This document shows, one piece after another, positions 55,293 to 64,000 of a DNA stretch of 64,000 nucleotides. This stretch comes from Protea cynaroides. Lineage: Eukaryota; Streptophyta; Magnoliopsida; Proteales; Proteaceae. The notes under the pieces are model-generated. The model worked only from the letters and a program-made list of their open reading frames with translations. It was not told where the DNA came from and did not search any database. The stretch is taken from NCBI GenBank assembly GCA_028583415.1, contig CM053270.1, forward strand, positions 49,988,663-50,052,662. The letters are read 5' to 3'. A program made the translations under genes and the position numbers. Within the stretch, counting starts at the first letter, position 1. Every line of letters starts with the position of its first letter.

Positions 55293-55675
55293 TCAATGCT
55301 CTAGTGTACGGGCACATGGCGGCGATGGAAGTTGAAGACGAAGTGGGTACGCATGACTCCTCTTGCGAGTGCAACTCATGCGTATTCGATTAGATTTTAT
55401 TTTAATTATTTAGATTTAGTAAAGACATGTAATTGATATTTATTTATGTCTAAGTTGATACAGAATAATTTGCTACTTAAATATGATTATCACGTCTAGA
55501 TTTCTCAGTTCGTTTTACTATAAGACTTCCGCTATTGTGTATTTACTCTGATTATGAATGTGGATGTATGAGGTTTAGATAAAATGGATATAGCCTACTC
55601 GAGATCTTGGTTGAACCATTGGTTCGCTAGCGGTTCATCACACCATTCTGAATAGTGCAGAATTGGGGTGTGACA
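55293..55675 (+). repeat. Element D 5' LTR, 3'-terminal fragment
   Basis: It begins CAATGCTCTAGTGTACGGG and ends GCAGAATTGGGGTGTGACA. It corresponds to the last 380 or so bases of the LTR (compare 43604-43985 in G, complement). The promoter part is missing, so this LTR could not drive the element. Confidence 0.82.
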
Positions 55676-56658
55676 CCTATAGTATGAGTAGGTGATGGAG
55701 GAGGTATAGCATCTACATCCATATATAGCCGATCGTCATCATCCCCATGAACCTCTGCTCCAGCGGCTGTTGTTGCTGCTGCTGCCTCAGCGTCAGCCAT
55801 CTCCACTCGAGTGCGAGGGCGCACCATCGCGTTCCTCTCTTCATCGCTGACCTGGGCATCCCGCATGCCCATCTTGCAGATTGCCTCCCAATCCAGAGGT
55901 GATGAGAATGATTTCTCCTGAATCTTCTCACCCAACAAGTCAACCCCCAGGCAGGTAAGCAATGTAGTGATCATGCGTCCATAAGGAAGGTTGCCCGTAT
56001 GACTGGGCAACGTGGCACTGATCATCGTCCGCATGATGATATAGGGAAGGCAGACGGACTGCCTAGTGCATATGCAGTACAGCAGATATTGGGTCAACTA
56101 GGAGACCCTCTCATTGTGTCCACTCTGCGGTATCAGGTTATGCTGAATAATCTTATAGTACACCCGTGGATCTGAACGCAGATAACTCGCTTTCATCTCC
56201 CAGCGATCAGGTCTGATGAGCTGACGGTCTATCTCAGCTCTCATCTGTAATGAAAAGAACTGGGGCTCTCCCGGGGCACATAATACGAAGGAACCGTCAT
56301 AGGAGATACCCAGCAAGTCCGCTAGCTGCTGATAGTCAAAGGAAATCTCAACTCCCTTGACAAAGCTAGTGATCCTAAGCTCACCACCCCTCTCAACATC
56401 GTTGTAATCCCCCACCACTTGGAGATTACAATAGAACTGGCATACCAAGTCAGGACAGGTACAGGCGTCATAAGTGATGACAGGGAGTCATCCCATATCG
56501 CCAAAAGCCCTCTCTATGTCGAACAAGGCCAAGCTAGCCAAGTCCACTTTGCGGCCTCCCTCTACTTTCTTGCGAGCGTAGAGGGCATACTGCGTCTCGG
56601 CTTCATGGGAACGGAAGCGAAGACGGTCACGAACACTAGGTACATTGGTACGAGCCAT
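55676..56658 (-). pseudogene. Antisense 'putative plant transposon protein' (PF20167-like) of element D
   Basis: It starts at 56658 (MARTNVPSVRDRLRF). The core matches that of element B: ELRITSFVKGVEISFD, LADLLGISYDGSFVLCAP, YYKIIQHNLIPQSGH and VCLPYIIMRTMISAT with GNLPYGRMITTLLTCLGVD, then an Ala/acidic segment. Two nonsense codons (at about 56488 and 56100) interrupt an otherwise open frame of about 330 codons. The second falls where B has Gln, consistent with C-to-T decay. The C-terminal repeats are missing: after PPSPTHTIG the frame runs into the LTR. The function is unknown. Orientation and position relative to gag are the same as in B. Confidence 0.82.
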
Positions 56659-56663
56659 AGTAT

Positions 56664-57108
56664 CTGCAAATAACAAAGAGAAGCAGATATTGGGTTAGTA
56701 AAGATGAAAAATCTAAAAATTTCGACATTATAACGACGTAAATTGGTCAAAAGCCTCACTTTTCACCCATACACGTGGCAGGAGGACTTACATAGTTCCT
56801 AAACTATCCTGTAAGACTCATACAGTCGGAAATTTTAGCTAATAAGATTGAATTGGAAGAAATTTCAAGAAATTCGAAATCTAGACAAAATTAGGGCAAA
56901 AAGAGTAAAATTCGAGTTTCTCGATAACCAACCGATGAAACTCAAATATTTTTGAGGGCTTTCGTTCCTCGAGTCACCAACAACAAAAGCCCCCAATAAA
57001 AATTGAATTTTTACAGTTGGAAAAAGTTTAATTTGAAAAAAAAAACGAGATATACGAGCAAAAACCTAAGTATGGAAACCTAAAAACATGAAAACGTAGG
57101 AGATTTAC
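56664..57108 (-). other. 5'-UTR intron of the antisense gene in element D
   Basis: On the minus strand CTACAG/GTAAAT at 57108 is the donor and TTTGCAG/ATACTATG ends at 56664, 445 nt, AT-rich. The start codon follows five bases into the exon. Element B has the matching intron at 10035-10478 with 444 nt and the same ATACT before the ATG. Confidence 0.65.
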
Positions 57109-57549
57109 CTGTAGCGGAGGTGTAGACGACGAAACAAGGAGTGTAAACCACCAAAGGATCGGAGTTGTCACTGTAGCAACTCAGAGGGACGAGACGAGTC
57201 GAAGCGGAGAAGAAAGAATGGGAAATGGACTTTGAATCGGAACTTAAAAATCTGATTTTTAGTCCGGGGGTCGGAAAATTTGACTAAAACCATCGACCCA
57301 CCCATCGACCCCCCATCAACCCCCGGCTCTCGGGAAGAATTGGTGATTTCTCAAGGTCACATACTAAGGGTCGGACACCCATCGACCCCCACCATCGACC
57401 CAACAGTGAAAATACAGCATTTTCGACAGAATGATCTGAAAATTTTGAAATTTGCATATGTTAGTGGTTTTAAAATATGGGAATGAAGTATTTAATGATT
57501 GTCTCACGTGTTCAATGATTTTCAGGCAATCCCACTATCAGATTAGTTA
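57109..57549. promoter_or_regulatory. Divergent spacer between the antisense gene and gag in element D
   Basis: The left part (57109-57250) is the presumed 5' UTR of the antisense gene and shares CTCTGAGT and CTACAGTG with element B. The right part holds the GGGTCGG/CATCGACCC word array (57255-57405) and about 140 bp before the gag ATG at 57550. A TTTTCAG/GCAATCC at 57533 could be an acceptor for a leader intron of gag. No TATA box is obvious. Confidence 0.45.
57255..57405. repeat. GGGTCGGA/CATCGACCC word array in element D
   Basis: Within 150 bp the words CCGGGGGTCGGAAAAT, CATCGACCCACCCATCGACC, AGGGTCGGACACCCATCGAC and ACCATCGACCCAACAG occur, about seven GGTCG/CGACC cores in both orientations. 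The same family-specific flanks are found in the LTR of this element (62512-62645 and 63140-63325). Element B has the equivalent array at the same place but with ACCGGTCGCA words. Confidence 0.75.
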
Positions 57550-58816
57550 ATGGCTGGACGCAGAGTAACCAGACAAAGTCGTAACTCTATTGCACTACCA
57601 CCACCTGGGGGGGAAAATAGCCAAACACAGCCGGAAGCACAGGGGAATATGAACACGGCACCGTCCATCATGAATGGGCAGACAAATCCTACAAATCTGC
57701 CAGCTCCACCTACAGACTTGGCCACAGTCGTAATGAACTTGGCCCAACAGCTGCAGCAAATGCAACAGGCACAAGCTACTATACAAGCTGCCATAGGCAT
57801 AACTCTTCCAGCTGCAGAGACACCTCCAATGCCAGCAGGACAGGCAAGCACAGCTCCAGGGGGAAGTAACACAGTACCCCACGTACCTCAGACTCCCATC
57901 ATGCAGGCTCAAGTACAAAATCCTGAGGTAGCTCAAGGTAGATATCAATACCAACCACCTATGTATGGGGCATATGTCCCGCAGCATCTAGACCACTCCA
58001 GACTGGTGGAGTGTTTTCTGAAACTGAAGCCCAAATAATTTAATGGCAAGCCAGCAGATCCCTTATGGCCGGCACACTGGGTTGACGAGATGGAAAGAAA
58101 TTTTATGATGATGACATTGAATGAAGAAGAGAAAATATTGTGTGCCACCTTTATGCTGAAAGGAGATGCACACCATTGGTGGAGATATACCAGGACTTAT
58201 TAATTAATAAAGCATGCCCAACTGACTTGGGATATTTATAAGGAGACATTCTTTGAGAAGTACTTTCCTAGAAGTTTCAGAGATTCTATGGAAAGAGAGT
58301 TCATGAGTTTATATCAGGGGCAGATGACCGTGGATGCATATCAACAGCGTTATGAAGAGCTGTTCTTCTTTGCACCCACCAGTATGCAAGAGAAAAACAC
58401 AAAGACCCGAAGGTTCGTCATGGGACTTAGGGGAAGCATCCGCGAGCATGTTTTGGGACATGAAAAGAAAATCTATAATGAAGCTGCACAAATTGCTCGA
58501 GTTATAGAATCGAGCCAGAAGGAGAGTTATTTCATGCAAAACAAAGGTATAAAAAGGCTAGCTGGAAATTCTTATAACGGAGGGAATAACAAGACATTCA
58601 AACCCTTCCATACTCAAGGCTTTAATGCTGCAGCCAAGACTACCCCCGCAACTCCACAGCAACCAAAGCCAATTACTGAAGGGATGAAATGTTTTAACTG
58701 CAACCAAGTGGGACATATGGCAAGGGAATGTCCTAAGCCCAGGAAGCAGCTACATCAAGGATGAGTTTACGCGGTTACATCTGAGGATGATGCCGCATCG
58801 GCTGATGTGGTCACAG
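57550..58816 (+). pseudogene. Element D Gag
   Basis: The start at 57550 (MAGRRVTRQSRNSIALPPPG) gives a Gln/Pro-rich N-terminal third, a Gln-rich helix (LAQQLQQMQQAQ), then the gag domain (WVDEMERNF, FEKYFPRSFRDSMEREF, RYEELFFFAPTSMQE, MGLRGSIREHVLG), a zinc knuckle CFNCNQVGHMAREC (58690-58731) and the end SADVVTG. In-frame stops lie at 58036-58038, near 58201-58203 and at 58762-58764 (CGA to TGA by comparison). Unspliced, the frame ends three codons past VVT. Confidence 0.88.
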
Positions 58817-58890
58817 GTATGACTTAAAATTATTTTTTTTAGTTATATTACATTGTATGAGCATGTAGACTAAGTTAAAATAAATCACAG
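58817..58890 (+). other. Intron-like interval between gag and protease (element D)
   Basis: Donor CACAG/GTATGACTT at 58817, acceptor AATCACAG/GTATCG ending at 58890, 74 nt, strongly AT-rich with TTTTTTTT and a CTAAGTTAA branch-like word. Removal joins GTG GTC ACA G to GT ATC and continues IVPINGIPARVLFDSGAAHSF in frame. The retained form stops at TAA two codons after Gly. Confidence 0.75.
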
Positions 58891-61800
58891 GTATCGTACC
58901 TATAAATGGCATACCCGCCAGAGTACTCTTTGACTCAGGAGCTGCTCATTCTTTTATATCTGTGTTATTTGGAAAGAAGTTGAATTTACCCATTAAATCA
59001 TTAGACTACAAACTGCTTGTACGATCACCTATGGGATTAGAAGTGGAGTTAGAAAAAGATTATGGACCATGTCCAGTTCTTATTGATGAAAAGACCTTGG
59101 ATGCAACCTTGATCCAACTTGAGATGGCAAACTTTGACGTCATCTTGGGAATGGACTGGTTAGTTCGGCATTCTGCAAACCTATTGTGTGCCGAAAAGAA
59201 GCTGACATTTAAAGACAAAGAAGGAGCAGAGTTCAGTTTTTCGGGAACCAAACTTTCCCGTAAACGAAAGCTCATACTCTCTGCGCTAAAGGCTAAGAAG
59301 TGCCTTGAGAAAGTAGCAGTCGGGTATTTAGTATCTATGGTCGACCTTACCAAAGAAACACCACGAATGGAGGATATTGATGTCGTGCGTGACTATCCAG
59401 ACGTATTTCCTGAAGAACTACCAGGATTACCACCCGATCGAGCTACAGAGTTTGTTATAGATCTTATACCTGAGCCGCACCAGTATCGAAAGCACCTTAT
59501 CGAATGGCCCCTACTGAACTGAAGGAATTGAAAGTACAACTACAAGACTACTGGACAAGGGTTACATTCGCTCTAGCATATCACCATGGGGAGCACCAGT
59601 ATTATTCGTAAAGAAGAAGGACGGTAGTGTTCGATTGTGTATAGACTACCGAGAATTGAATAAATTGACAATCAAGAATCGGTATCCATTGCCTTGGATC
59701 GATGACCTATTCGATCAGTTGCAAGGTGCCAAAGTGTTCTCCAAGATCGATCTTCGGTTAGGCTACCATCAGTTAAAGATTAAAGATGGTGATATTCCCA
59801 AGATAGCATTCAGGACCAGATATGGACATTATGAATTTTTTGTCTTGTCTTTCGGATGACAAACGCACCAGCAACCTTTATGGAACTTATGAATCGGGTA
59901 TTCCACGATATGTTGGATACGTCGGTTATTGTATTCATCGATGATATATTGGTCTACTCTAAAGACGAGGAAACTCATATTAAGAATCTAAACGCCGCTC
60001 TGCAGCGACTACGGAAGGAGAAGCACTACGCCAAATTTTCAAAGTGTGAGTTCTGGCTAAAGGAAGTCGCATTTCTAGGCCATGTTGTATCCGCTGAAAG
60101 AATTAAAGTGGATCCTAGCAAGATTGAAGCTATCGTGAAGTAGGAAGCACCAAAGGGCGTTGCAGAAATTAGAAGTTTCTTGAGTCTAGCTGGGTATTAT
60201 CGACGATTTGTGGAAGACTATTCCCGAATTGCCGTACCTCTTACCAGTTTGACTAAGAAGGGCAAAAAATTTGTTTGGACTGATAAATCCGAGAAGAGTT
60301 TCCAAACCTTGAAGGCTAGATTGATATCAGCTCCAATCTTGACCATTTCGATTCCAGGACAGCCATTTATCTTGTACACCGATGCGTCAGGACTGGGATT
60401 AGGATGTGTACTTATGCAAGGAGAACAAGTAATTGCCTAAGCCTCAAGACAATTGAAGACATATGAGAAGAACTATCCGACTCATGATTTAGAATTAGGG
60501 GCAGTAGTACATGCTGTCAAAATATGGAGACATTATCTGTACAGGGAGAAGTTTCAGATTAAATCAGATCATAAAAGTCTTACTTATCTATTTAATCAGA
60601 AGGAGCTGAATATGAGACAAAGAAGATGGCTGGAATTATTGAAAGACTATGACTATGATATCCAGTAACATCCGGGGAAAGCTAATGTAGTAGCCGATGC
60701 GTTGAGTAGAAAGGCAATGATAAAATCGCAGGGAGAGGTTAGCACAACTGCCACAATGTGTACTACTGGGAAAGTATTCAGTCACGGTAGTGAGCAGTTT
60801 GTGATAGATGCACCGGATGGATCAGCCAACCAAGTGTTTATTCATCGATTTTCAAATATGTTCGCCGCATTGAAGATTATACCGGATATAATTGATGAAG
60901 TAAAGACAGCTATCAAATCAAATCCTTACCTAAGAACGATACAAGAGGACATCGAAAAAGGTAGGATTATCCCTAAGTTCACCTTGGACGAAGAAAAGGT
61001 ACTGAAGTACAAAGGAATAATATGTGTACCTGAAACAGAAAGCTTGGACATTAGACACCGATTGATGAAAGAAGCCCATACCACCATCTATTCGATACAT
61101 CCTGGAAGTACAAAAATGTATCATGATTTAAAGAAATTATATTGGTGGAGAGGAATGAAAGCAGATGTAGCTAAATTCATGTCTCAATGCCTAAATTGTC
61201 CGAAAGTAAAGGCTGAACGACAAAGACCGACAGGACTATTACAACCATTACCGAAACCAGCATGGAAATGGGACTGCATCACTATGGACTTCGTCACAGG
61301 ATTACCATTGACTCCTCGAGTAGTTGACGCAGTTTGGGTGATTGTAGACCGCCTGACTAAAACAGCTCGCTTTATACCTATACGACCTCATTATACACTG
61401 GAGAGGTTAGCTAAGTTGTATGTAGATAACATTGTGTGATTACACGGTGTACCTGAAAGCATTGTGTCCGATAGAGATCCACGATTTACCTTAAAGTTTT
61501 GGGAAGGTTTGCAAAAGGCTATGGGTACAACATTGAAGTTTAGTACCGCATTCCATCCACAGACAGATGGACAGTCAGAGCGTACAATTCAGATTCTAGA
61601 AGATATGCTTCAAGCATGTGTAATTGATTTTAAAGCATCATGAGATGAAAAGTTACCACTAATTGAGTTCGCTTATAACAATAGCTATCAGGCTACTATA
61701 CAGATGTCACCATATGAAGCACTGTATGGCAGGAAGTGTCGAACTCCTTTGTTTTGGAATGAAGTTAGGGAACGTAGTATTGTTGGACCGAAATTTGTTG

Positions 61801-62345
61801 AAGAGACTTGTTGAGTGGTCGACATTATCAAGGAAAGAGTGAGAACAGCTCAGAATCGTCAGAAGCAATATGCAGATACTCGACGCCGCGACCTTGAATT
61901 CGTCGTGGGTGATAAAGTATTCTTAAAAGTATCGCCTATGCGAGGTTTGAAACGGTTCGGACAGAAAGGGAAATTAAGTCCAAGATATGTCGGGCCATAT
62001 GAGATTCTAGCCAAGCGTGAAAAAGTGGCTTACCGGTTAGCACTACCACTATCTATGTCAAGTGTGCATGATGTATTTCATATTTCCTTATTGAAGAAGT
62101 ATGTCAAGGATCTGACGCACGTTTTGACAGTAAACCTACCTAATTTGACTGAAGATTTGACATTTAAAGTAGCACCGACTGAAATCACTAGTCGAAAGGT
62201 TCAACGACTACGCAACCGTGACATCTATTATGTTAAGGTCACCTGGAGAAGTAGAGATATGGAAGAAATCACATGGGAAGAAGAGAATGTTATGCGAAAG
62301 CAATATCCTCATCTATTCGACTCGGAAGGTATGTACAATTTCGAG
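58891..62345 (+). pseudogene. Element D pol: protease, reverse transcriptase, RNase H, integrase, chromodomain
   Basis: Protease (LFDSGAAHSF at 58925; FDVILGMDWLVRH), reverse transcriptase (FVKKKDGSVRLCIDYREL at 59608, FIDDILVYSKDEETH at 59932), RNase H (ILYTDASGLGLGCVLMQGEQ at 60369; HDLELGAVVHAVKIWRHYLY), the linker with DIIDEVKTAIKSNPYL, the integrase zinc region (YSIHPGSTKMYHD to CLNCPKVKAERQR), integrase core (WDCITMDFVTGLPL at 61269; HPQTDGQSERTIQI at 61555), C-terminal domain (PRYVGPYEILAK at 61979) and chromodomain (RKVQRLRNRDIYYVKVTWRS to WEEENVMRKQYPHLF). Frameshifts near 59500-59545 and 59857, and stops at 60141, 60438, 60666, 61438, 61641 and 61813, disable it. Confidence 0.92.
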
Positions 62346-62360
62346 GATGAAATTTTTATA

Positions 62361-62373
62361 AGTAGGGGGGAGT
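62361..62373 (+). other. Element D polypurine tract
   Basis: AGTAGGGGGGAGT directly before the LTR start TGTAAGACCC, a single copy. It primes plus-strand synthesis in the family. Confidence 0.75.
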
Positions 62374-64000
62374 TGTAAGACCCATATCGAACTAACCCGG
62401 TCTTACCACCTTGAACTAGGTCTACCCATCATGGTCGAGCCAAATTGATCAAGTGCGTGAAGGAGATAACGATCCCAGATATTAAACTGACCCAAAAACA
62501 CAAAAATAAGGGGGAGGGTCGCATACCCAGCAAGGCAGGGTCGGACCCCCAAGACAAAAAGTCAGACCCTGAGTTTCTGACCGGGGGTCGGACAACTTAG
62601 AACCAGGGGTCGACGGGATCTCCGACCCCCTCATCGACCCCCAGTCTGCCGATAGAAACCGTGAATTAGGAACTTTCCAAATTTCAATGGGATTCTTTCC
62701 TAATCTCATTGGGATTTATTTTGGGAGTTTCTACTCTATAAATAGGACATCCCTAAGCCTCTTTCACTCCTTTTAAAACCCTAATTGGATTGAGAGAACG
62801 AGAAGAGAAGGAAAAGAGAATAAGAAGAGAAGGAAAGTGGAGAAGAAGATCAAAGAGAAGGCTTCAGAGAAACAAGCTTAATTCTCAGGTATGGATACTA
62901 TCTCCATGGAATTCTAAAGACCTTAGAATAGATAGTGAAGAGGGTATGATCTAGGAAAAACCCAAATCATCCACCCATTGTTAGGTTTCAAAGGAAAAAC
63001 CATGGGGGAGATCATTAAAATCATGTAGGTGAATAAACTATGGTTCTAAACCATAGAACATGTATGTAATGGATTGTAGAAGCAAGCCATAGGACCCAAA
63101 CACGAAGGAATGGACCGTAGGAAGAAAATTTCGACTAAACCCATGGGGGGTCGAACGGGGGTCGATGGCCAATCGACCCTACCAGACCCTAACATTGACC
63201 CCCAGTGTTCGGGAAGTCCAGATTATGGGTGGTCGCACCCAGGGTCGATGGAACATCCGACCCTGGCATCGACCCTACTACAGGGGGTCGCAAAAAACTG
63301 CTACCCCACCTGCGACCCGTCCTGCTACCCCCAGTTAACAGTAGGCTTTTAAAATCAGAATTAATTCTAATTAAATTCTATCGAATTGATTAGGTCTTCT
63401 AGTGATATAATATTGATATTTAGTTGATTCTTAAAGCTTGAGAGAGGAACTACAATCAAACAAAGGTGAGGGAACAAGACCTAAACTAATTGGTTAATAA
63501 TAAACTGTTTTTATTTTCTGAGTCCAATGTCATGATTAATTCTATGCGTGTATGCTTGTTATGTACATTCAACATGTCATCCAATATTTTTATTATTATT
63601 GTTCATGCATATTTTAATTATTGTGTATAACATGATGATGATGATGATGATAGGAATAGGCATGTGAATGTATGTGTGTGGTTAGTGTGCTTGATGCGAG
63701 CGAGTATCAGGGGGTGTCATAGGCCGAGCCTTAGCACTCTAACTCTATCTCTAACTCAAGTCTTGTCCACTGACATCGTCGTATCGTCATTACCTTAGCA
63801 GAGCTATTACGTCGTAGTGTATGAGGGGAGGTGGTCTCGGACCGTGTAGTCTCTGACTCTGCCGGGGGGCCTTAGCCCTATCTCTATGGACGTATTGAGG
63901 GATGCTGGGGTGAGACCTTGGATACACTAATTGGCATTAGGATTGGTTAGTTGCGAGTCCAGTTTGCAAGCCCTCGCTAGCAGGGGCTTACGTGTTGGTA
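62374..64000 (+). repeat. Element D 3' LTR (cut by the window end)
   Basis: It starts TGTAAGACCCATATCG. The GGGGTCG/CATCGACCC cluster at 62512-62645 precedes the TATA box CTCTATAAATAGGAC (62734-62748) and a GA-rich leader (62790-62880). A second cluster lies at 63140-63325. A (GATGAT)n run is at 63631-63652. The sequence then matches the second part of the element A LTR (15270-15620). About 700-750 bp of the LTR should lie beyond the window. Confidence 0.9.
62734..62748 (+). promoter_or_regulatory. TATA box of element D 3' LTR
   Basis: CTCTATAAATAGGAC lies about 90 bp after the word cluster and is followed by CCTAAGCCTCTTTCACTCC, matching the TSS-proximal sequence of the element A LTR (CCTTAGCCTCTCTTACTC after 1860). 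Confidence 0.6.

Larger units (their letters stand above)
55293..64000 (+). mobile_element. Element D: Tekay-like Ty3/gypsy element, 5'-truncated; runs off the right edge
   Basis: A 5' LTR stub (55293-55675) is followed directly by the antisense gene (minus, 55676-57109 including its intron), the divergent spacer with word array (57255-57405), gag (57550-58816), the intron-like interval (58817-58890), pol (58891-62345) and the 3' LTR (62374 to beyond the window). The primer-binding site is missing. Compared with B it has more nonsense codons, but its domain order is complete and it keeps the RNase H-integrase linker lost in B. Confidence 0.9.

Overview
The window is repeat-dense nuclear DNA of a flowering plant. 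It is built mostly from nested LTR retrotransposons, with a few DNA transposons and broken host-gene fragments. I see no intact host gene, no rRNA or tRNA gene and no CRISPR array. The evidence for a plant is the element types (Tekay-like chromoviruses, Athila-like and Ogre/Tat-like Ty3/gypsy elements, a TRIM, a hAT, MULE-like elements), a plant family-1 UDP-glycosyltransferase pseudogene, and AT-rich introns. The species cannot be named from this.

Layout. Element A (+) supplies the 3' end of a pol gene at 1-1470 and a 3' LTR that starts near 1484. That LTR is split by a complete Tekay-like element B (-, 2103-14567; target duplication ATGTG) and resumes at 14568-16322. A itself sits inside a TRIM (to 16570) in a UGT pseudogene copy (to about 17050). 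A 5'-truncated element C (+, 17214-23288) follows. The region 23.3-29.7 kb holds a UGT75-like pseudogene with its PSPG box deleted, a foldback element, a LINE RNase H remnant and a hAT with a perfect 8-bp target duplication. The region 29.9-36.25 kb looks like an Ogre/Tat LTR containing a Pack-MULE-like element that carries a piece of S-adenosylhomocysteine hydrolase, a roughly 0.95-kb purine tract and tandem repeats. A second UGT pseudogene copy with the complete TRIM lies at 37.3-38.5 kb and is followed by a 1.87-kb inverted-repeat element. The region 40.8-47.9 kb is an Athila-like element (F) whose gag is split by a solo Tekay LTR (G). A second Tekay LTR (H) follows at 47.9-50.4 kb. An Athila remnant on the minus strand (E) fills about 50.9-55.3 kb. 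Tekay-like element D (+) occupies 55.3 kb to the window end.

The most interesting signal is shared by the Tekay-like elements. (1) In B, C and D the gag-to-protease boundary carries a 74-89 nt GT-AG interval with an in-frame stop. Its removal joins gag and pol in frame at the same Val-Val-Thr-Gly position each time, so splicing could set the Gag:Gag-Pol ratio. (2) In B and D an antisense gene of the 'putative plant transposon protein' type lies between the 5' LTR and gag. It is divergent from gag and has a 5'-UTR intron of 444 or 445 nt. (3) Each LTR family carries two clusters of a GGTCG/CGACC word with family-specific flanks, and the same family-specific word also clusters between gag and the antisense gene in B and D. 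Together this looks like a trans-factor and cis-site module that co-evolves within each family. That interpretation is inference; the sequence layout itself is visible.
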